A DNA stretch of 64,000 nt from Rhizobium sp. NZLR1 (lineage in GTDB: Bacteria > Pseudomonadota > Alphaproteobacteria > Rhizobiales > Rhizobiaceae), in assembly GCF_017357385.1 (NCBI RefSeq), contig NZ_CP071632.1, positions 4,400,001 through 4,464,000 of the forward strand, given 5' to 3'. Positions 28,702-36,954 of this stretch are shown piece by piece. A program made the position numbers and the translations under genes. The notes under the pieces were generated by a model that was not told where the DNA came from, did not search any database, and saw only the letters and a program-made list of their open reading frames with translations. Within the stretch, counting starts at the first letter, position 1; every line of letters starts with the position of its first letter.

Positions 28702-29853
28702 TCAAGCCGCTTCGCCGCTGAGCCAGGTGGCGGTGACCGAGAGCGCATCGGTGAGATGCACGAGATCGGCGCGCGCGCCTGGTGCGAGATGGCCGCGATC
28801 GCCCAGTCTGAGAAAGCGGGCGGGATAAAGCGTTGCCATGCGCAAAGCCTCGGCCAGCGTCAGATCGAGATAGGTGACGCCGTAGCGAATCGTCGAGATC
28901 ATGTCGACGTCGGAACCGGCCAGCGTGCCGTCGGATAGTACCAGCTTCGAGCAGAACCCGCCCCGTTCGCGCCGGACGGCGCGCCCGTTCAGCGTGAACG
29001 AATCCTTCTCCGACCCGACGAGCGACATCGCATCGGTGACGAAAAACAGTCTGCCTTCGCCGCGTTTGGCACGCAGCGCCGTGCGCAAAGCCTTCGGATC
29101 GACATGGTGACCATCGGCAATGACGCCGCACCAGATCGAGGGATGATCGATCGCCGCGCCGACGAGACCGGGGGTACGGTGTCCGAGCTGGCTCATGGCG
29201 TTGAAGAGGTGCGTGACGCCGCGCGCTCCGGCATCGAAACGTTGTTCCGCTGCCTCGCTCGAACAATCGGAATGACCGATACTGACGGTGACGCCGGCTT
29301 CGGCAAGCTCACGCACCTGGGCAACCGTCACCTGCTCGGCAGCCATGGTGACGAGCAGCGTGCCGATCGCCTCGCGTGCCCGGATGAAGGCCTTGACGTC
29401 TCGATCCTCGACCGGCCGCATCAGTTCGGCCAGATGCGCACCCTTGCGCGCAGGCGCCAGATGCGGGCCTTCGAGATGCAAGCCGGCGACGCCACGGTTC
29501 GCCTTCACCGCCTCCTTGGCGGCCTCGATTGCGGCAATGGATGCCTCGGACGTGTCGGTGATCAGCGTCGGCAAGAGCGATGTCGTGCCATAGGGCCGGT
29601 GTCCAGCAGCGATGATCTCCATCGAGGTGACGGAAGGCTCGTCGTTCAGCATCCGCCCGGCGCCGCCATTGACCTGCGCATCGATGAAGCCGGCCGACAG
29701 AACCCCGCCGGCAAGCGTCACCGTCTCGCCGTCCGGCAGATCGTTTCCAGCAGCGATCGCCTCGACGCGGCCGTCGGCAACGATGAGTGCTTTCTCGTCA
29801 TGGAAGCGCTCGCCATCGAAGATGCGGGCGCCGATGAAGATCTTGCGGACCAT
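28702..29853 (-). CDS. nagA: N-acetylglucosamine-6-phosphate deacetylase
   Basis: A 383-residue amidohydrolase-fold enzyme that removes acetate from GlcNAc-6-phosphate. Family motifs are [36 protein letters not shown] and the catalytic Asp in FVTDAMS. The first metal-site motif reads DAQVNG instead of the more common DxHxNG, a change seen in single-metal NagA enzymes. Its start overlaps the stop of the upstream SIS gene by 1 bp. It is probably repressed by the GntR protein at the head of the operon. Confidence 0.92.
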   Translation of the reverse strand: MVRKIFIGARIFDGERFHDEKALIVADGRVEAIAAGNDLPDGETVTLAGGVLSAGFIDAQVNGGAGRMLNDEPSVTSMEIIAAGHRPYGTTSLLPTLITDTSEASIAAIEAAKEAVKANRGVAGLHLEGPHLAPARKGAHLAELMRPVEDRDVKAFIRAREAIGTLLVTMAAEQVTVAQVRELAEAGVTVSIGHSDCSSEAAEQRFDAGARGVTHLFNAMSQLGHRTPGLVGAAIDHPSIWCGVIADGHHVDPKALRTALRAKRGEGRLFFVTDAMSLVGSEKDSFTLNGRAVRRERGGFCSKLVLSDGTLAGSDVDMISTIRYGVTYLDLTLAEALRMATLYPARFLRLGDRGHLAPGARADLVHLTDALSVTATWLSGEAA

Positions 29854-30884
29854 CAGACCGTCTCCGTCACCTTGAGCAGGTTCGCCGGCTTGTCGGGATC
29901 GAAGCCCTTGCGGCGCGTCACCGACTCGATCAGCCGGTAATAGACGAGCAGCGACACCAGCGGATCGATAAGGCCATTGCCCGTCGTCGGCACGCGCAGA
30001 TTGACCCCGGAAAGCGGCTGCGTGGAGAAACCGACGGTGGTGGCGCCGAGCTTCTGCAGGCGCTCCAGCGCTTGAACGTTGTTGACGAAGGCCGCATCGT
30101 CGGGCGCAAAGGCGATGATCGGAAAGCCCGGCTGCACCAGGCGCATCGGGCCGTGCATCAGTTCCGCCAGCGAGAAGGCCTCGGCATGCAGGCCGGAGGT
30201 TTCCTTGGCCTTCAGCGCCGCTTCGAGCCCGATTGCAAAGGCCGGGCCGCGGCCGGCCATATAGAGCGAGGTCGCATTGAAAAGCACCTCCTCGGCTGCC
30301 GCCGTGTCGATCCCGGCGGTTGCCGAAAGCGCCTCCGGCAGCCTGCCAAGCGCAGCCTGTAGGTCGGACGCGCCGCCGACCGCAACGGTCACGCCGGCAA
30401 GGGCGGCGACGGAAGCGATAAAGGATTTGGTCGCCGCGACGCTCTTTTCCGCGCCGGCATTAAGCCCGAGAACGATATCGGCTTGCTTGGCAAGCGGACT
30501 GTCGGCGACGTTGACAACGGCAATCGTCGTCGCCCCGCCCCTTTTGGCCGCATCCTGCAATGCGATGATGTCGGGGCTTGCACCCGACTGCGAGACGGTG
30601 AAATGCACACCCCCCTTCAGATGCAGCGCGGCACCGTAGACCGAAGCGATCGACGGGCCGACCGAGGCGACCGGGACGCCGCAGGTGATCTCGAAGAGGT
30701 ATTTGAAGAAGGTGGCGGCATGGTCCGAGGAGCCACGCGCCGCCGTCGTTACCACGCTCGGGCGGGAGGACGAAAACAGCCGGGCGATCTCGGCAAAGGC
30801 CGGCTTTTCCTTTTCGAGAAGCGTGGCCACCACCTCTGGGGATTGGCCGGCTTCCTGCAGCATCAACGACTGGTTCTCATTCAT
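29853..30884 (-). CDS. Double-SIS glucosamine-6-phosphate deaminase-like protein (NagB-II/AgaS type)
   Basis: A 343-residue protein with two SIS domains and no glutaminase domain, resembling the isomerase half of GlmS. Signatures are TTAARGSSDHAATFFKYL, TVSQSGASPDI, GAEKSVAATKSF and the catalytic-end ELMHGPMRLV. In such operons it replaces NagB, turning glucosamine-6-phosphate into fructose-6-phosphate and ammonia after NagA. It overlaps the GntR gene by 4 bp and nagA by 1 bp. The exact amino sugar, glucosamine or galactosamine type, is not settled by sequence. Confidence 0.85.
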   Translation of the reverse strand: MNENQSLMLQEAGQSPEVVATLLEKEKPAFAEIARLFSSSRPSVVTTAARGSSDHAATFFKYLFEITCGVPVASVGPSIASVYGAALHLKGGVHFTVSQSGASPDIIALQDAAKRGGATTIAVVNVADSPLAKQADIVLGLNAGAEKSVAATKSFIASVAALAGVTVAVGGASDLQAALGRLPEALSATAGIDTAAAEEVLFNATSLYMAGRGPAFAIGLEAALKAKETSGLHAEAFSLAELMHGPMRLVQPGFPIIAFAPDDAAFVNNVQALERLQKLGATTVGFSTQPLSGVNLRVPTTGNGLIDPLVSLLVYYRLIESVTRRKGFDPDKPANLLKVTETV

Positions 30885-31654
30885 AGGTCATCTCCGATTC
30901 TCAATTCGGCAACGAAATCATAGGCATCGCCGCGATAGTGCGAGCGGGTGTACTCAACGACGCGCTGGTCTTCCAGGCGCGAGACGCGTTCGATCAGCAG
31001 CGCCGGCGCGCCTGATTTGACGTTCAGGATCGCCGCTGAGGACGGATCGAGCGTAACTGCGGTCAGCCGCTGCAGCGCACGTACGGGCTTGTGACCGTTG
31101 GCCGCCAGCGCATCATAGAGCGACCCCTCGCCGCCGGGATCGCCGCCTAAGAATTTGATCGGCACCACGGCGCGTTCGATCGCAAGCGGCAGGCCGTCGG
31201 CGAGACGCAGCCGGTCAAGCCTCAACACCGGCTCGTCGCCGCCAAGGCCCAGCAGGAAGGATTCTTCCGGCGACGGCGTATTGACCGCCCGCGACAAGAT
31301 CCGCGCGGCTGGCAGACGCCCACGCGAACGCATGTCGGCGGAGAAGGAGGAAAGCCGCCAGAGCGACTGCTCCATACGCTCCACTCTGCTCGATACGAAG
31401 GTACCGCTTCCGTGGCGCGATTCCAGTGCACCTGAAGCCATCAGATCGCGATAGGCGGTGCGCACGGTGACACGGCCGAGCTTCAAGGCCTCGGCAAGGT
31501 CGCGCTCCCCTGGCAGCGCCGTGCCAGGCTTCAGCAGGCCTTCCTGAATAAGGCCGGTCAGCGCCTGCGCCAGCCGCTTATAGAGCGGGCCGGACAACGC
31601 CTCGTCACGCAGGCCGCGGTTGTTCAGTTCCGCTATCAGACTGGTTCTATCCAT
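30881..31654 (-). CDS. GntR family regulator (HutC/NagR subfamily)
   Basis: A 257-residue GntR regulator: an N-terminal winged helix (PLYKRLAQALTGLIQEGLLKPGTALPGERDLAEALKLGRVTVRTA, split here by the usual PGxxLPxER pattern) and a C-terminal UTRA effector domain of the HutC group. Start ATG at 31654. It heads the SIS-nagA-SIS operon, so the effector is probably an amino-sugar phosphate. A strong terminator lies about 65 bp upstream, isolating it from galM. Confidence 0.88.
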   Translation of the reverse strand: MDRTSLIAELNNRGLRDEALSGPLYKRLAQALTGLIQEGLLKPGTALPGERDLAEALKLGRVTVRTAYRDLMASGALESRHGSGTFVSSRVERMEQSLWRLSSFSADMRSRGRLPAARILSRAVNTPSPEESFLLGLGGDEPVLRLDRLRLADGLPLAIERAVVPIKFLGGDPGGEGSLYDALAANGHKPVRALQRLTAVTLDPSSAAILNVKSGAPALLIERVSRLEDQRVVEYTRSHYRGDAYDFVAELRIGDDL

Positions 31655-31717
31655 AAGCACACAATAGAACCTATCTAGAACCAATCCACAAGGCGGAATC
31701 GCACCCGGCCAAGAAAA

Positions 31718-31742
31718 AACCTCCCCGGAGACCGGAGAGGTT
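31718..31742 (-). terminator. Intrinsic terminator between galM and the GntR operon
   Basis: Near-perfect stem AACCTCCCCGG/CCGGAGAGGTT with an AGA loop. On the minus strand it is followed by a run of six T. It would end transcription coming from galM. Confidence 0.82.
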
Positions 31743-31753
31743 CATAGCGCTGA

Positions 31754-31859
31754 TGCATGTCGCCCAGAAGGGCGCAGCGATTCCGGGATAACGACATGCA
31801 TAAAAACAAAGGACTAAAGCGCGTCGCATGAATCAAATTTGATGCGACGCGCTTTAGAA
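31754..31859. repeat. Rhizobial intergenic mosaic palindrome, type B copy 2
   Basis: First half is bounded by GCATGTCG (31755-31762) and CGACATGC (31792-31799). The second half is a hairpin with 14-bp perfect arms, AAAGCGCGTCGCAT (31816-31829) and ATGCGACGCGCTTT (31842-31855). It lies downstream of galM. Confidence 0.78.
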
Positions 31860-31903
31860 TTTGACAACCGTGCGTCCATAGAGCCGTGCGTCTGAAAAAG
31901 ACG

Positions 31904-32926
31904 TCAGCTCTTGGTGAAGATATAGTCCGTCTCCTGGCGCAACACTTCGCCGGGGCGCAGCACCGCATTCGGGAAACCTTGGTGATTGACGGCATCCGGC
32001 CAGACCTGCGTCTCCAGGCAGAAGCCAGCAAACGGGCCGTACTTGCGCCCGCCGATGCCGGGAGCGCCGGTATCCAGTTTGAAACCGGCATAGAACTGCA
32101 CGCCCGGCTCGGTGCTGCGCACTTCCAGCGACACACCGGAATACAGGCTGCGGGCAAGCGCGACGCTGCGCTTGGCGGTGCGCTCGCCGGACAGGCAAAA
32201 ATTATGGTCGTACAAGGCCTGTTCGCTGCCGACGAAACGCTTCATCGGCGCCATCTCGCGGAAATCGAATTCCGTGCCCTCGACGGAACGGATCTCGCCG
32301 GTCGGCACCTGTTTCTCGTCGGTCGGCAGATAGTGGTCGGCAGCGATCATGATGTCGTGGCCAAGCGCATCTTCACGGCCGTCGAGATTGAAATAGGCGT
32401 GCTGGCAGACATTGGCGAGCGTCGGCTGGTCGCTGGTCGATTCATAGATCACCGACAGTTCGCCGTTGCCGTGCACCCAGAAGGTTGCCTGGATGGTGCA
32501 ATTGCCGGGATAGCCGGCGCGGCCATCGGGATCGACAATCTTCAGCACCACCCGGTCGACCTCATGCTCGACGACCGTCCAGTTGCGTTTGGCGATATTG
32601 TCGCTGCCGCCATGCAGATGGGTGACGCCATTTTCGTTCAGCTCGAGCTGGCAGTCCTTGCCGTCGAGCGTGAAGGCGCCGCCACCGACACGGTTGGCGC
32701 AGCGGCCCGGCGTCGCGCCAAAATAGGCCGAATGGAGCGGGTAGCTGTCAAAATCGTCGAAACCGAGCTGCAGTGGGGCCTCATGTCCCTTAAGACGCAG
32801 ATCCTGGATGACCGCGCCCCAGGTGATGATCTTGGCCGTCAGCCCGCCGCCCTTGATCTCGACGCGATAGACGGTCTCGCCTGCCTTCGTCTGCCCGAAA
32901 ACTTCCCGCTCCAACTTATCCGACAT
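31904..32926 (-). CDS. galM: Aldose 1-epimerase (galactose mutarotase)
   Basis: A 340-residue cytoplasmic mutarotase that interconverts alpha and beta anomers of aldoses. Motifs are ATPGRCANRV with the substrate arginine, the catalytic histidines in HLHGG and NVCQHAYFNLDG, and the C-terminal general base in FAGFCLETQVWPDAVNH. The ATG at 32926 was chosen; an upstream TTG at 32950 is less likely. It is a single-gene unit behind metA with a 160-bp gap. Confidence 0.92.
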   Translation of the reverse strand: MSDKLEREVFGQTKAGETVYRVEIKGGGLTAKIITWGAVIQDLRLKGHEAPLQLGFDDFDSYPLHSAYFGATPGRCANRVGGGAFTLDGKDCQLELNENGVTHLHGGSDNIAKRNWTVVEHEVDRVVLKIVDPDGRAGYPGNCTIQATFWVHGNGELSVIYESTSDQPTLANVCQHAYFNLDGREDALGHDIMIAADHYLPTDEKQVPTGEIRSVEGTEFDFREMAPMKRFVGSEQALYDHNFCLSGERTAKRSVALARSLYSGVSLEVRSTEPGVQFYAGFKLDTGAPGIGGRKYGPFAGFCLETQVWPDAVNHQGFPNAVLRPGEVLRQETDYIFTKS

Positions 32927-33088
32927 GATCGACCGTCCATTCTCATTCAAAGTTTTTCAGCGTTGTGCGTCACAAAGACCCACAACGCTTTCGGTTTCAG
33001 GAGCGGAACCTGCCCGCATTTGCTCCAAACCGCAACCGGTCGGATCAGAAGAAACGCCCCGGCATCGGCCGAGGTGCAGTCCGACGCT

Positions 33089-34012
33089 TCAGAGGTCCGT
33101 GCCGATCTCCTCCACATCAAAGGGGGTCGTCTGGTAGATCTCGTTGATCCAGTTGCCGAACAGGAGATGCGCATGGCTGCGCCAGCGGTTCTGCGGCGTC
33201 AGCGCCGGATCATTATGCGGGAAGTAGTTGTGCGGCATCTTGATCGGCACGCCGGCGTTGACGTCGCGGAAATACTCGTCGGAAAGCGACGTGGAATCAT
33301 ATTCGACATGATTGAACATGTAGAGCCGCCGCCCCCTCCTTTCGTGCACGAGGCAGACACCCATCTCGCCTGATTCCATCAGGATCTCCAGGCTTTCGGA
33401 TGGCTCGATATCGGCGCGGCGCACCTCGGTCCAACGCGACACTGGCACCTCGAAATTGTCGGAAAAGCCGTTGAGATAGATGGAGGATGGCTTCAGGTTC
33501 CGGTGGCGGTAGATGCCGAAGGCCTTTTCTTTCAACTCGTATTTCGGAACACCGTGGAAATGATAGATCGCCGCCATCGCGCCCCAGCAGACGTTCATCG
33601 TCGAATGCACGTTCGTTTCCGTCCAGTCGAGAATCTGCTGCATTTCCGGCCAATAGGTGACGTCTTCATAGGGCAAAAGCTCGATCGGCGCCCCGGTGAT
33701 GATGAAACCGTCGAACTTGCGGTGCTTCACTTCCTCCCAGGTCTGGTAGAAGGCGAGCAGATGATCTTCGGACGTGTTCTTCGCCTTGTGGCCGCCGATG
33801 CGGATCAGCGACAGCTCGACCTGCAGTGGCGAGGCGCCGACGAGTCGGGCCATCTGTAGTTCGGTCTTGATCTTGTTCGGCATAAGGTTGAGCAGCCCGA
33901 TCTGCAGCGGTCGGATATCCTGACGGATCGCCAACGTCTCGGTCATCACCCGCACACCCTCTTGAACCAGGGTTTCGAAGGCGGGCAGCGTATCGGGGAT
34001 CTTGATGGGCAT
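33089..34012 (-). CDS. metA: Homoserine O-acyltransferase MetA
   Basis: First enzyme of methionine synthesis, acylating homoserine from succinyl- or acetyl-CoA. About 307 residues. The catalytic Cys is in NVCWGAMA and the His/Glu pair in HVEYDS. The MetA-type fold, not MetX, is clear from the start [13 protein letters not shown] and [10 protein letters not shown]. The first ATG is at 34012; a GTG at 34021 is an alternative. Whether it uses acetyl- or succinyl-CoA depends on an active-site residue that was not assigned here. It is controlled by an upstream SAM-II riboswitch and terminator. Confidence 0.93.
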   Translation of the reverse strand: MPIKIPDTLPAFETLVQEGVRVMTETLAIRQDIRPLQIGLLNLMPNKIKTELQMARLVGASPLQVELSLIRIGGHKAKNTSEDHLLAFYQTWEEVKHRKFDGFIITGAPIELLPYEDVTYWPEMQQILDWTETNVHSTMNVCWGAMAAIYHFHGVPKYELKEKAFGIYRHRNLKPSSIYLNGFSDNFEVPVSRWTEVRRADIEPSESLEILMESGEMGVCLVHERRGRRLYMFNHVEYDSTSLSDEYFRDVNAGVPIKMPHNYFPHNDPALTPQNRWRSHAHLLFGNWINEIYQTTPFDVEEIGTDL

Positions 34013-34023
34013 TGCGGTCACTC

Positions 34024-34067
34024 GATCAAAAAAACAAAAAACCGGCGGCGAAAAAAATCGCTACCGG
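34024..34067 (-). terminator. Intrinsic terminator in the metA leader (riboswitch expression platform)
   Basis: On the minus strand a hairpin with arms ACCGGTAGCG and CGCCGCCGGT (34041-34067) is followed by a long T-rich run ending just before metA. It lies between the SAM-II aptamer and the coding start, which suggests control by transcription termination when S-adenosylmethionine is bound. Confidence 0.75.
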
Positions 34068-34076
34068 TCCGCACGC

Positions 34077-34132
34077 GGCCCTTTAGCGACTTTTTTAACG
34101 TGGCTGCAAGCCGGCCGGCCAAATCACCACGG
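34077..34132 (-). ncRNA. SAM-II riboswitch aptamer upstream of metA
   Basis: The minus strand reads CCGTGGTGATTTGGCC at the 5' end, GCTTGCAGCCACG in the middle and GTCGCTAAAGG at the 3' end. These match the SAM-II (metA motif) RNA of alphaproteobacteria: stem P1 is GTGG/CCAC, with a pseudoknot between its loop and the downstream strand. It binds S-adenosylmethionine. A sigma-70 promoter ends 5 bases upstream, so the aptamer begins almost at the transcript start. Confidence 0.92.
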
Positions 34133-34137
34133 AGCTT

Positions 34138-34166
34138 TAATTAGCCCCAGTCGGACCGCGAATCAA
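34138..34166 (-). promoter_or_regulatory. Putative sigma-70 promoter of metA
   Basis: Minus-strand TTGATT (34161-34166), 17-base spacer, TAATTA (34138-34143). The predicted start of transcription falls at the first bases of the SAM-II aptamer, which supports the assignment. Confidence 0.65.
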
Positions 34167-34294
34167 CTGCCGAATGCACGCAGGAGCGATGCATGCAAGC
34201 ATCATCACAGTTTAATGACTGATAGAATCTGTTGATAGACCGGTAACGCCACCATGTTAATAATGGTAAGCATGGGCGATGTTGGAAAAGCGTA

Positions 34295-36157
34295 ATGGCA
34301 GATAAGATCGAGGGGAGGCCGGGCATCCGAAGGCACGATAGGGTGGGGTATGATCTCAGCCTGACGAATCGCCTCGGGGTTATGTTCTCCGCATTCTGGA
34401 ATTCGCAAGTGCGTGGCAAGGTGCTGTTTCTGGCGACCGTGCTGATCCTCGTCATCCTGTTGACGTCCTACGGCCAGGTCATCCTCAATCAGTGGAATGC
34501 TCCCTTCTACGACTCGCTGGAGCGCCGCGATCTCGGTGAATTCTTCCACCAGCTCGAAATCTTCGCGATGATCGCCGGCACGCTGCTGCTGCTCAACGTG
34601 CTGCAGGCATGGCTGAATCAGATGACCGCGCTCTATATGCGCGAGGGCCTATCGCGCGACCTCGTCGATCAGTGGCTGAAGCGCAAGCGGGCACTGCGGC
34701 TTGCTTCGAGCGGTCTGATCGGCGTCAATCCGGACCAGCGCCTGCATGAGGATTCCCGCAACCTCGCCGAAAGCACGACAGGGCTCGTTCTCGGCCTGCT
34801 GCAGTCGACCATTCTTCTGGTGAGCTTCATCGGCGTGCTCTGGGAGCTTTCCAGCGGCTTCATCTTCCACATCAGCGGCCACAGCTTCTCCATTCCCGGC
34901 TACATGGTCTGGGCGGCGATTTTCTACGCCGCCTCCGCCTCGGTGCTGAGCCAGGTCGTCGGCCGCAAACTGGTCAAGCTGAATGCCGACCGCTTCTCGA
35001 AGGAGGCCGAGCTTCGCTTCACGTTGATGCACGCCAACGAGAACATGCCGGCGATCACCGTCGCCCGCGGCGAGGAGAATGAGCGCCGGCGCATCAACAC
35101 CGACATCAGCTCGGTACTGAGAGTCGTCAAGCGGCTCGCCATGGCCAATACCAACCTCACCTGGGTTTCGGCCGGCTACGGCTGGCTGGTGATCGTCATC
35201 CCGATCATCGTCGCCGCCCCCGCCTATTTCTCCGGCGGCCTCACCCTCGGCCAGCTGATGATGTCGGTCGGCGCCTTCAATCAGGTCAACACGGCGCTGC
35301 GCTGGTATGTCGCCAACTTTGGCCCGATCGCCGAATGGCGCGCGACACTGATGCGCGTCACCGATTTCCGCCAGGCGCTGCTCGACATGGAGGAGGAATT
35401 CGCCCAGAAGGACGGCATCGCCTATGAAAACACTGCGCCCGACACGCTGACGTTGAAGGATGTGGTGATCGTTGCCAAGATCGGTGAAGAGATCGACGAA
35501 TGCGGCGGTTTCCGCCTGCGTGAAACCGATGTCGTGATCAAGGCCGGCGAAAAAATCATGATCAACGGCGATCACAGCGTCAACCGCAAGCTACTCTTCC
35601 AGGCGATGGCCGGCCTCTGGCCGTGCGGCAGCGGCACGATGGGCCTGCCGCCGATCGACGACATGCTGTTCGTCCCGCAGATCGCTTATGTTCCCGGCGG
35701 CACGCTGCGCGAGGCGCTGGCCTTTCCCGCAAGTCCTGATGCCTACGAGCGAGCCGCTGTCGAGACGGCCCTCGACAGAGCCGGCCTGCATTCGCTGATC
35801 GCAAGGCTCGATACCCGCGCCCGTTGGGACAAGCTGCTCGACAGCGATGAACAGAAGGCGATCGGCTTTGCCCGTCTGCTTCTTGTGCGCCCGCGCTGGA
35901 TCATCTTCGACGAAGTGCTGGAAGGCATGGAGCCGGAATGGCAGGAGATGATGGCCAAACTGCTGACCTCCATGCCGGAAAGCGGCATGATTTACATCGG
36001 CCGCTCCGAGGCCTATCTCGAGGCGCTCAAGCCGCGCGTACTGCATCTGCAGGCGCTGCCGGCAAGATCTGAGGAACCGCAGCAGCAACAGCAAGTCGCT
36101 CAGACCGGCACCAGCGCCAGTACAGGCGCTGCCGCCATGCCCGCGCCGGCGCTGTAG
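34295..36157 (+). CDS. BacA/SbmA-YddA-like ABC transporter, permease fused to a degenerate ATPase
   Basis: A 620-residue half-size ABC protein. The N-terminal SbmA/BacA-like membrane domain (about residues 40-345) has VILNQWNAPFYDSLERRD near residue 62, typical of the family. The C-terminal ATPase domain is unusual. Where Walker A should be it reads NGDHSVNRK (424-432) without the GKS/T, and the signature region is LDSDEQ instead of LSxGEQ. A Walker B-like WIIFDE is kept. Relatives such as BclA and YddA move peptides or fatty-acid derivatives and matter in symbiosis. The decayed site suggests weak or no ATP hydrolysis. The C terminus is Gln/Ala-rich. It is divergent from metA. Confidence 0.82.
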   Translation: MADKIEGRPGIRRHDRVGYDLSLTNRLGVMFSAFWNSQVRGKVLFLATVLILVILLTSYGQVILNQWNAPFYDSLERRDLGEFFHQLEIFAMIAGTLLLLNVLQAWLNQMTALYMREGLSRDLVDQWLKRKRALRLASSGLIGVNPDQRLHEDSRNLAESTTGLVLGLLQSTILLVSFIGVLWELSSGFIFHISGHSFSIPGYMVWAAIFYAASASVLSQVVGRKLVKLNADRFSKEAELRFTLMHANENMPAITVARGEENERRRINTDISSVLRVVKRLAMANTNLTWVSAGYGWLVIVIPIIVAAPAYFSGGLTLGQLMMSVGAFNQVNTALRWYVANFGPIAEWRATLMRVTDFRQALLDMEEEFAQKDGIAYENTAPDTLTLKDVVIVAKIGEEIDECGGFRLRETDVVIKAGEKIMINGDHSVNRKLLFQAMAGLWPCGSGTMGLPPIDDMLFVPQIAYVPGGTLREALAFPASPDAYERAAVETALDRAGLHSLIARLDTRARWDKLLDSDEQKAIGFARLLLVRPRWIIFDEVLEGMEPEWQEMMAKLLTSMPESGMIYIGRSEAYLEALKPRVLHLQALPARSEEPQQQQQVAQTGTSASTGAAAMPAPAL

Positions 36158-36205
36158 AGCGCCGTGCGTCCGATAGACACTATATCACTTTGAATTTCAC
36201 GCTGG

Positions 36206-36835
36206 TCACATCGGCGGCGTGATGCCATTCAGGCCGACGGCCACCTGGCTGGCCGAGATGCTGCCGTCTGCCGCCTTCTCGCCGGTGACGATGACGCTGG
36301 CGCCGGCCTTCAGATCGTCCTTGGTCGCCCGCGCCAAGGTCACGATCGGCGTGCCGTCGGCAATCGTGATGGTTTTTTCCTTGCTTTGATAGGTCAGCGT
36401 GATCGTGTGGCCGTCGACGGATTTGACGGCATTGCTGACGGTCGCATTGGTCATCTGGCTGTTCGGCTGAGCATCCCAGGGACGGTTGCCCTCGCCGGTC
36501 CCCTTCATCGACGCCGGAAAGATTAATACCTCGATCGCCCCGTCAGGGCCGGCGCCTTTCGGAAGCGAGGCGACCCCGACGAAATCGCCGGGCTTGATAT
36601 CCTCGACCGAGGCTTTTTTGATGCCGCCGACTTTCCAGCCGGCTTTCAGCGTAATTATCGCATCGCTGCCTTCGCGCGTCTTGACGACGAGACTATCGCC
36701 ACTGAGGCTTTCGATGGTGCCACGAACGCGAACGCGGTTGCCATCCCGCGCCTGTGCGGCCTGCAAGAGCGCAATCGCGACAAGACCGCCGCCGGCAAGT
36801 GCTGTGAAAATCTTGGAATAGGCCTTGCGAGACAT
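36206..36835 (-). CDS. Exported protein with two DUF5666-like beta domains
   Basis: A 209-residue protein with an N-terminal signal (MSRKAYSKIFTALAGGGLVAIALLQAAQAR), so periplasmic. Two repeated OB-like modules follow: VRVRGTIESLSGDSLVVKTREG with IKPGDFVGV, and VKSVDGHTITLTYQSKEKTI with LKAGASVIVTGEK. The pattern matches DUF5666 proteins of unknown role. The ATG at 36835 with AAGGA upstream was chosen over an in-frame start at 36856. It stands alone between convergent genes. Confidence 0.78.
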   Translation of the reverse strand: MSRKAYSKIFTALAGGGLVAIALLQAAQARDGNRVRVRGTIESLSGDSLVVKTREGSDAIITLKAGWKVGGIKKASVEDIKPGDFVGVASLPKGAGPDGAIEVLIFPASMKGTGEGNRPWDAQPNSQMTNATVSNAVKSVDGHTITLTYQSKEKTITIADGTPIVTLARATKDDLKAGASVIVTGEKAADGSISASQVAVGLNGITPPM

Positions 36836-36954
36836 ATGACTTTTCCTTGTCGCCATTGCTATCGGCGCTATCCCCAGCTGCCGGGCGACACTCTATGCCG
36901 CGCGTCGATACACTGGCCAATCAAGGAAAGGTGAGACTGCGAGTTTGCGAAGCC

